From Pseudomonas sputi (GTDB lineage Bacteria > Pseudomonadota > Gammaproteobacteria > Pseudomonadales > Pseudomonadaceae), in NCBI RefSeq assembly GCF_021603585.1, contig NZ_BQHI01000004.1, positions 310,001 through 374,000 on the forward strand: 64,000 nucleotides of DNA. Direction: 5' to 3'. Within the stretch, counting starts at the first letter, position 1, and the number at the start of each line of letters is the position of its first letter. Below the pieces are notes generated by a model. The model saw only the letters and a program-made list of their open reading frames with translations. It was not told where the DNA came from and searched no databases. This document shows positions 37,196-46,661 of the stretch, in pieces. Both the position numbers and the translations under genes were made by a program.

Positions 37196-38632
37196 TTATT
37201 TGCCCAGCATCAGGCGGGTCACCAGGCGGGTAAACCGCCCATACGGCGCCGCGACTTTGTCGGACATATTGAAGGGACTGAGTTTGAACACGCCACGGGC
37301 ATGGGACAGGCGCACAAACCCTTCGTAGCCATGGTAGGCCCCCGTGCCACTTTCACCGACGCCGCCGAAGGGCAGGTCGTCCTGGGTGGCATGCAGCATG
37401 GTGCCATTGATCGTTACACCGCCTGAACGGGTTTGCTGCACCACCTGCTCAACACAGGTCCGATCATTGGAGAAGCAATACAGCGCCAACGGTTTAGGCC
37501 GCGCATTGATGAACGCCAGCGCCTCATCGAGCGTGTCGTAGGCGACAACCGGCAACAGTGGGCCAAAAATTTCCTCGCGCATGATATCGGTGCTCAATGG
37601 CACGTCGGTCAGCAGGGTCGGTGGGACTTTGCGCTCGGTGGTCTGATCGAATTCCATGTTCTGCCACACCTTGGCGCCGGCCACGATCGCCTGATCCACG
37701 AGGTTCAGCAAGCGCTCGTAATGACGCCGCGAAATAATCGAGGTGTAGTCTTTATTGCCATCGATGCTAGGGTACAGTTGCTTGGCTGCCGCCAGCCATT
37801 CAGTGGCAAAGCGCTCGACCAAAGGCCGCGGCACCAGCACATAATCGGGTGCGACGCAGGTTGGGCCGGCGTTGAACAGCTTGCCGATGGCGATCATCCG
37901 CGCCGCTTTCTTCAGTGGAAAATCCGCAGCGAGCACCACCGGTGACTTGCCTCCCAGCTCCAAGGTTACCGGAGTCAGGTTGCGCGCCGCGGCCGCCATC
38001 ACCAGGCGCCCGACCTGAGTAGAACCGGTAAACAACAAGTGATCAAACGGCAGTTCGCTGAAGCGGCTGGCCAATTGCGCGTCGCCGATGACCACGGTGA
38101 CCTGGTCGGCAGGAAAGGTCTGGGCCAGCAAGTGTTGCAGCAGCAACGCCGTACGCGGGGTCAGTTCGGACGGTTTGATCATCACGCGATTACCCGCAGC
38201 CAGGGCTTCCACCAATGGCGCCAGGGTCAGCGTCAACGGGTAGTTCCATGGGGCCAGGATGCCCACTACGCCCAGCGGTTGATAAATCACCCGCGCAGTG
38301 GCGGGCTTGAAGGCTATACCCACTTTGCGTTTGCTGGGGCGCATCCAGGCTTTGAGGTGCGAGCGTATATGCTTGATGCCATTGACGATGGGCATCAGCT
38401 CACTGAGTTGGGTCTCGGCGAACGAGCGGTTGCCGAAATCCGCGCACACCGCTTCCAGCAGTGGGTCATGATGATCGGTGATCAGGCGCAACACCGCGTT
38501 CAAGGCGGCCATGCGCTGCGCGTAGGTCGGGGCGCCCTGGGCATGCACGGCGGCTTGTTGGGCAGTGAACAGTTCATTGAGTAACGGCACAGGCTCAAGC
38601 GCCGTGGGCATGCTGCTGACAGGCTGATTCAT
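37196..38632 (-). CDS. Coniferyl-aldehyde-dehydrogenase-type aldehyde dehydrogenase
   Basis: 478 residues. It has the CalB-like layout: LSELMPIVNGIKHIRSHLKA, the substrate pocket LAPWNYPLTLTLAPLVEALA, glutamate in TLELGGKSPVVL and catalytic cysteine in NAGPTCVAPDYV. The C-terminal DDLPFGGVGESGTGAYHG is typical of this branch, which oxidises coniferyl and other aromatic or medium-chain aldehydes. It is 54 bases downstream of the D-threonine-aldolase-like gene. Assignment of the exact substrate is uncertain. Confidence 0.9.
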   Translation of the reverse strand: MNQPVSSMPTALEPVPLLNELFTAQQAAVHAQGAPTYAQRMAALNAVLRLITDHHDPLLEAVCADFGNRSFAETQLSELMPIVNGIKHIRSHLKAWMRPSKRKVGIAFKPATARVIYQPLGVVGILAPWNYPLTLTLAPLVEALAAGNRVMIKPSELTPRTALLLQHLLAQTFPADQVTVVIGDAQLASRFSELPFDHLLFTGSTQVGRLVMAAAARNLTPVTLELGGKSPVVLAADFPLKKAARMIAIGKLFNAGPTCVAPDYVLVPRPLVERFATEWLAAAKQLYPSIDGNKDYTSIISRRHYERLLNLVDQAIVAGAKVWQNMEFDQTTERKVPPTLLTDVPLSTDIMREEIFGPLLPVVAYDTLDEALAFINARPKPLALYCFSNDRTCVEQVVQQTRSGGVTINGTMLHATQDDLPFGGVGESGTGAYHGYEGFVRLSHARGVFKLSPFNMSDKVAAPYGRFTRLVTRLMLGK

Positions 38633-38686
38633 GACGGTAATCCTTGGGCAAGATGCCAGAGAGGGGATGTGAGCGTGCGCGAGTCG

Positions 38687-39907
38687 TCAGAAGAAATTTT
38701 TGCCCTCGCCGCGGTAAGTCGGCACGCGATCCACCACGCGCCCATTGCTGATCACCAGCAGTTCATCGAAACGCTCACACAGTTCGCCCGCCTTGGCGTG
38801 ACGAAACAGCACCGGGTCGCCGAGGTTCAATGCTTGGCTCAGGGTGTGTTGCAGTGGGGTTTGGACTTCGCCTGCGGCCTCGTTGTCGATCAAGCGACAG
38901 CCGCTGGGTAGCCAGGGCTGGGGCAATCGGTCCTTGCCCGCGGGCCCAGAGGCGATGTAACCACCGCCTGAGCACACCATCACGCCGGGGGCCTGGGTGC
39001 GTGTCACGGGCAAGGCAAACCCGGCTGCGGGCTTCAGTTCAAAGGCTTGGTAGTGGTCAAACAAGGTCGGTGCGTACAGGCCGGAGCCGGCTGCCAACTC
39101 GGTGACCGAAGGATCCTGGCGGGTGCTTTCAAAACTGCCCGTGCCGCCGCCGTTCACAAACTGCAGGCTGTGGCCGGCTTTACGCAACGCTTGCACAACC
39201 TGCTCCCGGCGTTTATTAACTTCGGCTATGGAGCGGCTTTTGAGAAACCGGATGATTCTATTCTTGACGGTTTGGCCTGGCACCGCATCCATCAGTCCGG
39301 CAATTTGCCCTTCATAACCCATCAGCCCTTGCAATATGACGCCTTGGTTCGAGGCGATATCGGCGGCCAGTCCGAGCGCACTCGCCACGTCGTTGATCGG
39401 AGAGCGGTGCACGCCGAAGTACAGCCCAGGAAAATCAGACGACATATCCAGATCGATCGCCAACGGTATAACCACACCTTCGGTTACGGCTATCTCGTTG
39501 ATCGCCTGCACTTGGGTCCCGTTGTCGACCATCAGCGTGATCGAGCGTCCTCGCCGCAATTGGCAGGCGACTTTGACCAGGCTGCGCTCATCCACCGTCG
39601 GATAAGCCACTACGATATCGTCGAAACCCAGGCCAGCCAGCCAGGCGGCCTCAGCGGCGCTGTAGCACAGCAGGCCCTGCATGAACGACCCCGTTGCCAT
39701 GATCGTGCGAATCATCTCCACCGAGCGTATGGATTTTGTCACTAGTCGCACGGGCAGGTGCCCGGCCCGTTTGCCCAGGCACTGAAGGTTGATCGTCAGT
39801 GCATCCAGGTCAATCAATGCGGCGGGCAACTGCACCCCGGCCAGTACCTGATGGTAATAGGCATAATCGCGAACAGGTGGCTGTGGGGCGGTTTCGACAC
39901 GGCGCAT
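38687..39907 (-). CDS. D-threonine aldolase/alanine racemase-fold PLP protein
   Basis: 406 residues with a fold-type III PLP barrel. The N-terminal LPAALIDLDALTINLQ is followed by K58 in RLVTKSIRS, the expected PLP lysine, and the C-terminal DPVLFRHAKAGELCERFDELLV carries the metal-binding His and Cys expected for D-threonine aldolase relatives. Such proteins are annotated 'amino acid deaminase/aldolase'. It cleaves or deaminates a beta-hydroxy D-amino acid, yielding an aldehyde that the neighbouring dehydrogenase could oxidise (inference). Confidence 0.85.
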   Translation of the reverse strand: MRRVETAPQPPVRDYAYYHQVLAGVQLPAALIDLDALTINLQCLGKRAGHLPVRLVTKSIRSVEMIRTIMATGSFMQGLLCYSAAEAAWLAGLGFDDIVVAYPTVDERSLVKVACQLRRGRSITLMVDNGTQVQAINEIAVTEGVVIPLAIDLDMSSDFPGLYFGVHRSPINDVASALGLAADIASNQGVILQGLMGYEGQIAGLMDAVPGQTVKNRIIRFLKSRSIAEVNKRREQVVQALRKAGHSLQFVNGGGTGSFESTRQDPSVTELAAGSGLYAPTLFDHYQAFELKPAAGFALPVTRTQAPGVMVCSGGGYIASGPAGKDRLPQPWLPSGCRLIDNEAAGEVQTPLQHTLSQALNLGDPVLFRHAKAGELCERFDELLVISNGRVVDRVPTYRGEGKNFF

Positions 39908-40043
39908 GAAGGACCTAATGAGTTCGGCGGTAGGTAAGGGGGCGTGTGGTCTCGCTGTTAAGAGGGTAAAGCGCCCGTGGGTGTCGATGAAGGTGCGATC
40001 CGGCCGGGCAACAGGTTCTCACCGGCCATGCTCGCATTCCACT

Positions 40044-40718
40044 TCACGCTCTCGTGACAGGTGCCAACCGATCCAGATGGCTGACAATCATCGACGCGAC
40101 CATAGCGCAGACGCTCTTGGGGTCCATGGATTCGTCAAACAGCAGTTCAATCGTCGCGTGGATCATCTCCACCGCCACACGGGCAGCAGTGGCCAGTTCT
40201 TGAGGATCCGCCTGGGGAAACACGGCCGCGAGGATTTCTGCCTGTGCGCCGGACACTTTTCGGTGCGAGTCAATCCTCACATGCTCCAGCGCCGGTACCG
40301 CGCGCAGCCCTTTGAGGATCCACATGCCGCCTAGCGTTGCCTCGGTGACCCGATAGGTCTCCAGGATCAGATCGGCGAGCGCCAACTCCAACGCCTCTGG
40401 CGGCCCGGACAACAGCTGCGGAGTGATCCAGTTATCGATCAGCCCGTTCTGTTTTTCCAGCAGGCGCTCTCCCAATACCGTCAGCAGCGCGTACTTGTTC
40501 GGAAAGTAGCGGTACAGCGCTGGCGGGGTCAGCCCGGCGCATTCGCAGACCAAGTTGGTGGACAGACGTTCTATTCCCACATCACACAGGGTTTGCGCGG
40601 TCGCGATGAGAATCCGCTCGTAGGTCTCTGTGCTGCGCTGCTGTGCAGGCGGTTTCTTGTGTTCCTGTGTTTTCCCGGCGTTAGCGGCGCGGGCGCTGGC
40701 GGTGTTGGGCTTGGCCAT
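40044..40718 (-). CDS. TetR-family transcriptional repressor
   Basis: 224 residues. The helix-turn-helix is at about residues 30-75 (ERILIATAQTLCDVGIERLS; CAGLTPPALYRYFPNKYALL), followed by a helical ligand-binding domain. A basic, alanine-rich leader precedes it. It is divergent from the DUF2147-porin-kinase operon, which it most likely represses, with 162 bases between the genes and a palindromic site inside. Confidence 0.93.
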   Translation of the reverse strand: MAKPNTASARAANAGKTQEHKKPPAQQRSTETYERILIATAQTLCDVGIERLSTNLVCECAGLTPPALYRYFPNKYALLTVLGERLLEKQNGLIDNWITPQLLSGPPEALELALADLILETYRVTEATLGGMWILKGLRAVPALEHVRIDSHRKVSGAQAEILAAVFPQADPQELATAARVAVEMIHATIELLFDESMDPKSVCAMVASMIVSHLDRLAPVTRA

Positions 40719-40791
40719 AGGTACCTAGCAAAAAAAGGTTAAAGAATCAGCTTATCAAAATGAAAAAAAATGTTGCTGAGGTTGTTAATGG

Positions 40792-40803
40792 TAGTTATAA
40801 CTA
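40792..40803. promoter_or_regulatory. Candidate TetR operator
   Basis: TAGTTATAACTA is a perfect 12-base palindrome within the divergent region between the TetR gene and the kinase-aldolase operon. One mismatched step outward a further G-C pair extends it to 16. A degenerate copy of the half-site (GACTATCATAACC) follows. Symmetry and position support an operator. Confidence 0.5.
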
Positions 40804-40880
40804 TCGTGTAGCGATGACTATCATAACCGATGCGTCGTTAGTGTGACGGTCTCTTAAAACAAAAAATACAGGTGACGACT

Positions 40881-41306
40881 ATGAACGCGCGGCAATGGCT
40901 GTTCCTTTCACTGGCACTGGTGTGCTGTTCCAGCGGTTTTGCGGCGGCGGGCCCACAGGAGGCCAAGGGCCTGTGGCTCACGTCGGAAAAGGATGCGGTG
41001 GTCAAGGTAGACGAATGCGCCGACAAACCCGGCGCGCTGTGTGGAAAGGTCGTCTGGGTCAAGGACGTGGCCTCCACCACCAGCGATTGCGGCGTACAGA
41101 TCATGCAACTGGATCGTTTCGACCAGGAAGCGTGGCGCGATGGCTGGGTGTTTGATCCCCGCGATCATAAAAAATACAAAGGCGTCGTTCGGGTCAAAGA
41201 GGGGTACCTCAATGTCCGGGCTTTTGTCGGTACCGAGATCCTCGGTAAGACAGAGCAATTCGAGCGCATTGCCTCACTGCCTCCTACTCCGGTTTGCACT
41301 TTGTAA
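40881..41306 (+). CDS. DUF2147-domain secreted protein
   Basis: 141 residues with a signal peptide (residues 1 to about 23, ending GFAAA). The mature sequence has the DUF2147 pattern: GLWLTSEKDAVVKVDECADK, LCGKVVWVKD and a late GTEILGKTEQFERI. It is a small periplasmic beta-barrel-like domain of unknown function, often found beside outer membrane proteins or degradative operons. It is the first gene of the operon controlled by the divergent TetR. The ATG at 40881 is used instead of the GTG at 40872. Confidence 0.85.
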   Translation: MNARQWLFLSLALVCCSSGFAAAGPQEAKGLWLTSEKDAVVKVDECADKPGALCGKVVWVKDVASTTSDCGVQIMQLDRFDQEAWRDGWVFDPRDHKKYKGVVRVKEGYLNVRAFVGTEILGKTEQFERIASLPPTPVCTL

Positions 41307-41333
41307 ATCCGACCTTTCTTGTGGGAGAGCCTC

Positions 41334-42215
41334 ATGCGTGCAACTACACACCATTATCTGATGGCTGCTTTGCTGTGGCCTGTCGTCAGCCCCTCCTTGG
41401 CGTTTGCCGACGAGATGGCCAGCTATGCAATCGATGTCACGGCCAAGGCCGTATCCGATGTCAGGACCCGGGGCGTCTCGGATTCGTTGAATCGGCCGGG
41501 TGCCAGAGTCACCATTCAAGTCGCCCATGAATCAGGGTTGGTGGCACTGGCCGAATTCACCACTGTCAACAAAAAGCAGTTTCTTGAAGGTGACGGCCTT
41601 GGCGTCCTGCTCGCGGGCGGTTATCGCTTCGGCGATCCGGAGGCTTGGCATTACGGTGTGGGTTTGGCGGCAGAGATGTTCCCCGGTGCGCAGTTCAAGG
41701 CACCCAACAAATTTGACTTCGACACCTTCACGCCCACCGATGAGCGTACGACCAACTACAACAGCCAGTTCGCCGTGTTGGAAATCGGTTACGGCGCGTT
41801 TGAAGGTCGAGTCGCGCGGGTATTGTCCAAAACTTACCGTGGTGCCAACACCGGCGGTGTGTGCGGGGCCCAGTTGCAGTTCCGCGACGATCCCACCAAG
41901 GGCTTGGAATGCTACGCCAAGGGCGACCGCAACTCCCGTGGCAGCATGCTCTATGACCTGGACTACAAATACGCACTCGGCATGAACACCACGCTGAAGC
42001 TGCATGCGGGTTATCAGCAAATCGTTAATTTCTCCGAAGCCAATGCGGCTGACTACGGCGTTGGCCTAATCCATCACTTGTGGGGCTTCGACTGGGGGCT
42101 CGACTGGGTGACCGCAAAGACACGGGCGCGTGAGCTGTATATGGCCGAGGACAACGGGCATGTACGCGCCACGGATGAGAACCGCTGGGTCGCATCGATT
42201 TCACGTACTTTCTGA
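41334..42215 (+). CDS. TorF-like outer-membrane protein
   Basis: 293 residues with a signal peptide (about 1-25, ending LAFA) and alternating beta strands ending in an aromatic residue (SISRTF), as in outer-membrane barrels. The N-terminal DVTAKAVSDVRTRGVSDSLNRPGA matches the TorF/TIGR02001 family of putative porins. The ATG at 41334 has GGGAGAG upstream. It probably lets a small solute across the outer membrane for the catabolic enzymes that follow. Confidence 0.8.
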   Translation: MRATTHHYLMAALLWPVVSPSLAFADEMASYAIDVTAKAVSDVRTRGVSDSLNRPGARVTIQVAHESGLVALAEFTTVNKKQFLEGDGLGVLLAGGYRFGDPEAWHYGVGLAAEMFPGAQFKAPNKFDFDTFTPTDERTTNYNSQFAVLEIGYGAFEGRVARVLSKTYRGANTGGVCGAQLQFRDDPTKGLECYAKGDRNSRGSMLYDLDYKYALGMNTTLKLHAGYQQIVNFSEANAADYGVGLIHHLWGFDWGLDWVTAKTRARELYMAEDNGHVRATDENRWVASISRTF

Positions 42216-42225
42216 GTAGACCTTT

Positions 42226-43854
42226 ATGACTTCGCTTTTCTTATCCCGGACGCCTCAGGTGGCCACCGGTCTGGAGCAACTCGTCCTCGCGGTGGACCTC
42301 GGCACCTCTGGTTGCAAGTGCGCGCTGGTTTCATTGGAAGGCGAGATTCGGGCGTGGGCGTTTCACAGTGTACCGTTGCATGTGAGCGGGTTGAGCGTCG
42401 AGCAGGAACCGCAGGATTGGTGGAATGCCTTTCTGCGCGGCGCCAACGAACTGCTCAGCGCCGACCCCGTCCGGCGGCGCCAGGTGATCGCGGTGTGTTG
42501 TTCGACACAGGGCGAAGGAACGGTGTGTGTGGATCAGGACGGCGTTGCCATTGGGCGTGCGATGTTGTGGCTGGACAAGCGGGGCGCAGGCGCGGTCAAA
42601 AAGCGCATGGGAGGAGGGCGGTTCAGCCTGGCCGGGTACGGGCCGCTCAAACTCTGGCGTTCGTTGCGTCTGACCGGGGGCGTGGCCTCGTTGTCCGGCA
42701 TGGATGCCGCCGGGCACATGGCTTACATCCTTGATCACGAGCCGCAGCGCTATGAGCGAACCCACAAGTTTCTCAATGTGCTCGACTACATGAACCTGCG
42801 CCTGTCGGGTCGCTATTGCGCCACCAGCGACTCGATGCTGACAGCATGGATCACCGACAACCGCGACCCCCATCGCATCCGCTACGACGACGGCCTGGTC
42901 AAGGCGCTAGGAATCGAGGCTGGCAAACTGCCTGAGCTGGTCCGCTCCACGGATGTTATCGGCACGCTGCGCCCGGAGCTTGCCGAAATGCTCGGACTGG
43001 CGCGCACCACGCAAGTGGTAGCGGGCGCCGTCGACACCTCGGCGGTGGCCGTTGGTGCCACTGTCAGTGACTTTGCCCCGCACCTGTACCTGGGCACCTC
43101 GTCGTGGGTGGGCGCACACGTCCCGTTCAAAAAAACCAGCGTGCGTCACCACATTGCTGCGGTGCCGAGTGCCGTTAATGGCCGCTACCTGGCGATGGCC
43201 ATGCAGTCGGCTGCGGGGGCGAACCTTTCGTTTTTACGCGACAAGGTGCTGTACCACCCGGATGAGCTGCTTAGTGATGAACAGCAGCCGGACGTCTACG
43301 CCTTGCTCGACCGGATCGCGGCACGGGTGCCGCCGGGCTCGAGAGGGTTGATCTACACGCCGTGGCTGTGTGGCGAACGCTCGCCAATCAGTGATCCGAG
43401 CCTGCGCGCCGGCTTGTTCAACCTGAAGTTGGAGCACTCACGGGAAGACATCATTCGCGCCTTCATGGAAGGAGTCGCGCTCAATACGCGCTGGATGTTC
43501 GAACCGTTCGCGCGCTTTCTCGGCCAACCCAGCGACGTGATCGTAGCGACCGGTGGCGGCGCCCAGTCCGAGGTGTGGTGCCAGATCATGGCCGACGTCT
43601 GCGGGCGCGTTATCCAGCAGCCGCAGAACGCGATCCAGACCAACGCCCGCGGGGCTGCATTTATTGCGGCGGTGGCGTTGGGCAAGTTGCAGTTTCACGA
43701 CCTTCCGAGTCTCAAACGCCCCCACCGCCTGTTTGAGCCGTCCCGGGTCACTCGCGCGCTATACGACGATCAATTCGCAACGTTCCAGGAGGTCCGCAAG
43801 CGCCTCGCGCCGCTGTATCGACGCCTGAACCCCACACAGGAGACTGCCTCATGA
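42226..43854 (+). CDS. FGGY-family carbohydrate kinase
   Basis: 542 residues of the ASKHA-fold sugar kinases. The phosphate-1 loop LAVDLGTSGCKCALV starts near residue 21, a second ATP-binding segment is VAGAVDTSAVAVGATVSD, and the C-terminal signature is VIVATGGGAQSEVWCQIMADV. The nearest recognised members are xylulokinase-like, but the substrate is not evident from motifs. It overlaps the next gene by four bases. It would phosphorylate a sugar or sugar-like alcohol before aldol cleavage. Confidence 0.92.
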   Translation: MTSLFLSRTPQVATGLEQLVLAVDLGTSGCKCALVSLEGEIRAWAFHSVPLHVSGLSVEQEPQDWWNAFLRGANELLSADPVRRRQVIAVCCSTQGEGTVCVDQDGVAIGRAMLWLDKRGAGAVKKRMGGGRFSLAGYGPLKLWRSLRLTGGVASLSGMDAAGHMAYILDHEPQRYERTHKFLNVLDYMNLRLSGRYCATSDSMLTAWITDNRDPHRIRYDDGLVKALGIEAGKLPELVRSTDVIGTLRPELAEMLGLARTTQVVAGAVDTSAVAVGATVSDFAPHLYLGTSSWVGAHVPFKKTSVRHHIAAVPSAVNGRYLAMAMQSAAGANLSFLRDKVLYHPDELLSDEQQPDVYALLDRIAARVPPGSRGLIYTPWLCGERSPISDPSLRAGLFNLKLEHSREDIIRAFMEGVALNTRWMFEPFARFLGQPSDVIVATGGGAQSEVWCQIMADVCGRVIQQPQNAIQTNARGAAFIAAVALGKLQFHDLPSLKRPHRLFEPSRVTRALYDDQFATFQEVRKRLAPLYRRLNPTQETAS

Positions 43855-44528
43855 GTCATGTGCAACAACAAATCGTCGAGCTTTCACAGCATCTTTGCCA
43901 CCGCGGTTTTTTTGCGGCGACGGGAGGCAATCTCGCATTGCGCATCGATGCGCAGCACATCGCTGTTACGCCGTCGGCCACCGACTATTTCACCATGCGC
44001 CCCGAGGATGTCTGCGTGCTGCGCCTCAAGGATTTGGCACAGCTCTCCGGTGACCGCGCGCCAACGGTCGAAAGCGGTTTGCATGCAAAAATCCTGCGTG
44101 CTCGCCCGGACGTGCAGTGCAGCATCCACACCCACCAGCCCGTGGCCAGTGCCTGCACCTTGCTCGGTGAGCCTCTGGATGTAACGGACCCGCAGCTGTG
44201 GGAGTCTTTGGGCAAACACATTCCCCTGGTGGGGTACGCACCCTCCGGCTCCAATTGGTTGGCCGGCAAATTCGGCCGTGCCATTCGCTGGGATTACAAC
44301 GCTTACCTGATGCGTAACCATGGTGTGCTGTGTTGTGGCCCGGATGTCGAGACGACCCTGTCGCGCCTCGAGGATCTCGAGACGTTTTGTCGTGACTACT
44401 TGCTGCGCCAAATCACCGAAAAGTCCCGTCATAAAGCACAGTCACCCGCCGCCGTGGCGCGCTTGGTCGACGCCCTGATGCGTTCCAGTGCTGTCGACGC
44501 TCACCCTTCTTCCGAGACCCCATCATGA
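43851..44528 (+). CDS. Class II aldolase (fuculose/rhamnulose-phosphate aldolase type)
   Basis: 225 residues. The metal and catalytic residues of class II aldolases are all visible: E74 (VESGLHAKIL), the H93-x-H95 pair (SIHTHQPVA) and H157 (RNHGVLCCG). The GGNLALRI phosphate-binding loop lies near residue 25. It should split a sugar phosphate into dihydroxyacetone phosphate or a related unit plus an aldehyde. It is four bases inside the kinase gene and four inside the next gene, so all are coupled. Confidence 0.9.
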   Translation: MSHVQQQIVELSQHLCHRGFFAATGGNLALRIDAQHIAVTPSATDYFTMRPEDVCVLRLKDLAQLSGDRAPTVESGLHAKILRARPDVQCSIHTHQPVASACTLLGEPLDVTDPQLWESLGKHIPLVGYAPSGSNWLAGKFGRAIRWDYNAYLMRNHGVLCCGPDVETTLSRLEDLETFCRDYLLRQITEKSRHKAQSPAAVARLVDALMRSSAVDAHPSSETPS

Positions 44529-46006
44529 ACAAGCCTCTTGATCCCGTCACATTACCTGTACCAGCAGATTCAGCGGTTTCGCAATGGCCTGATGTCGACT
44601 CGCTGTATCGCCGTTTCGATGCGCTGGTCAAGCAGCCGATTCGCCCCTTGAAGCGTGAGGCGCTGAACAAAGTCATGGGCTATTTCGACGAGCGCTGCCA
44701 GGGTTCGAGACGGCTCGCTGAGGAGGCCAAGAAATTCATACCGGGGGGTGTCCAGCATAACCTTGCGTTCAACCATCCCTTTCCGCTCGCCATCGCCCAG
44801 GCGAAGGGCGCGCACCTGATCGATGTGGATGGCAACCGCTATATCGATTTCCTGCAAGCCGGTGGGCCGACATTGTTGGGCTCCAACCATCCGGCCATTC
44901 GTGAACAGGTCAATCGGATTCTCGACGACTGTGGCCCGGTCACCGGCCTGCTGCATGAGTATGAGGTGAAGCTGGCGCAGTTGGTCTGCGAAGTGATGCC
45001 CGGCGTCGACATGGTGCGCCTGCTCGGCTCCGGCACCGAGGCGGTCATGGCCGCAGTGCGTTTGGCGCGTGCCTACACCCGCAAGAAATGGGTGATCAAG
45101 ATCGGCGGGGCGTATCACGGCTGGAGTGATCAATTGGTGTATGGCATGCGCTTGCCAGGCACCGGGCGTATGGAGGCGGTCGGTATTCCTCGGGGCGCCA
45201 CGGCCAACACCCAGGAGAGCCCGCCGAATAACCTCGATGCGTTGCGTCGGCGCTTGCAGATCAATCGACTGCGCGGCGGTACGGCAGCAATCATGGTGGA
45301 ACCCTTTGGTCCGGAAAGCGGCACGCGCCCGGTGCACCCGGACTTCAACCGCCAATTACGCAAGCTCTGTGACGAGTTCGACACACTGCTGATTTTTGAC
45401 GAGGTGGTCACCGGCTTCCGTGCTGGCTTGGGTGGCGCGCAAGGTTATTTCAACGTGATGCCCGACATTACCGTGCTGGGCAAATGCTTGACCGGTGGTT
45501 ACCCCATGGCCGGGGCGATCGGTGGGCGTAGAGATGTCATGCAACTGCTCGCCGGCGGTATCGGTACCTCGGCGCGGCGCGCCTTTGTCGGTGGCACGTT
45601 GTCGGCCAACCCGTTGTCCTGCGTGGCGGGCTACTACGCCTTGATCGAGGCGCGCAAGCTGAATGCGCCAGCCCTGGCGGGACGCGCCGGCGACCGTATG
45701 CGTAAGGGGCTTGAGGAAATCATCAACCGTCGTGGGTTGCCCTACGTGGCCTATAACATGGGCTCGATCGTGCACCTGCAAACGTCGGGTGTGCTGTTGC
45801 TGGACACCAGTAATCCGCTCAAGCTGCTACGAGCACGCAATGAAGCCAAGTCGCGCAAGCACATGATGGAGGAAATGGGAGCCGCTTATACGGCGCACGG
45901 TTTGATCACGTTGGCAGGCAGTCGGATCTACACCAGCCTGGCCGATACCGACGACGTCATCGACGACGCGCTCGAGCGTTTCGACGCCGTTTTTCAATTG
46001 GTGTGA
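44525..46006 (+). CDS. Class III aminotransferase (glutamate-1-semialdehyde aminomutase-like)
   Basis: 493 residues, PLP fold type I. The PLP lysine is K320 (DITVLGKCLTGGYPMAGAIG), with the aspartate in FDEVVTGFR (291-294) and a GSGTEAVMAAVRLARAYT block. This is the pattern of glutamate-1-semialdehyde aminomutase relatives, but the N-terminal 60 residues and the operon context rule out heme biosynthesis. It could aminate an aldehyde or ketone produced by the aldolase. Length and motifs are intact. Confidence 0.88.
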   Translation: MNKPLDPVTLPVPADSAVSQWPDVDSLYRRFDALVKQPIRPLKREALNKVMGYFDERCQGSRRLAEEAKKFIPGGVQHNLAFNHPFPLAIAQAKGAHLIDVDGNRYIDFLQAGGPTLLGSNHPAIREQVNRILDDCGPVTGLLHEYEVKLAQLVCEVMPGVDMVRLLGSGTEAVMAAVRLARAYTRKKWVIKIGGAYHGWSDQLVYGMRLPGTGRMEAVGIPRGATANTQESPPNNLDALRRRLQINRLRGGTAAIMVEPFGPESGTRPVHPDFNRQLRKLCDEFDTLLIFDEVVTGFRAGLGGAQGYFNVMPDITVLGKCLTGGYPMAGAIGGRRDVMQLLAGGIGTSARRAFVGGTLSANPLSCVAGYYALIEARKLNAPALAGRAGDRMRKGLEEIINRRGLPYVAYNMGSIVHLQTSGVLLLDTSNPLKLLRARNEAKSRKHMMEEMGAAYTAHGLITLAGSRIYTSLADTDDVIDDALERFDAVFQLV

Positions 46007-46016
46007 GGTGAGCGCG

Positions 46017-46637
46017 ATGCAAGATTTACTGAGACAACAGTGGCTGGAACTTCGGCAACGGCTGAGCGGCCTGGTGGAGTCGAGAAGCAGCGTTTCCTTG
46101 CGCATACCGGGAAAGGAACGCATGTGGTGGGGACGGCTCGATGATGCGGCCCCCATCTGTATCGACTGGCCGGTGCACGTCATGGGTGAAAGCCAGACCC
46201 ATCATGCGATCTATCACGCGCGGGCCGATGTGGGGGCCGTTCTGCTGGGCGGAGGTGATTTCGCCCGGAGCCTGGGGGACTTTGGGGGGGTGATGCCGAT
46301 TTTATTTGATGAGCAAGCTCGACATATTGGTCATATGGACGGACCGGCTGCATCAGTCCAGGACATTGCTGCAGCCTTGCAGCGCGGTGGTAACGCGGTG
46401 TTGATCGAGGGCGTGCCCGTCATCCTGGGCACCACCGGCACTCGGATGGCGCTTAACGCGCAGCTGTTTGAAAAATGCGCCAAGGCCTTCACCCTCGCCA
46501 AAGCGTCTGGCGCCAAGATGACGCTGTTGCCCTGGTGGGTGGTGCTCGTCGCCAACGGCCGACTGATGAAAGATGAAAAACGCGCGACGCAATGTTTTGC
46601 CCGAGGCGAGATTCCGCCGGAAAACCGTGGTTACTGA
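46017..46637 (+). CDS. Class II aldolase-like protein lacking metal-binding histidines
   Basis: 206 residues with the class II aldolase/adducin fold pattern (ESQTHHAIYHARADVGAVL, then GGNAVLIEGVPVILGTTG). The position of the HxH metal pair is occupied by LLGGG (76-80), and the NHG motif with the third ligand is replaced by LIEGVP (129-134). Only E58 survives from the usual set. It is probably not a metal-dependent aldolase and may be a regulatory or structural partner, or catalyse something else. The start at 46017 follows GAGGTGAG; GTG at 46008 is an alternative. Confidence 0.8.
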   Translation: MQDLLRQQWLELRQRLSGLVESRSSVSLRIPGKERMWWGRLDDAAPICIDWPVHVMGESQTHHAIYHARADVGAVLLGGGDFARSLGDFGGVMPILFDEQARHIGHMDGPAASVQDIAAALQRGGNAVLIEGVPVILGTTGTRMALNAQLFEKCAKAFTLAKASGAKMTLLPWWVVLVANGRLMKDEKRATQCFARGEIPPENRGY

Positions 46638-46661
46638 AAACCCTTCAAGAGGTGTAACGCC

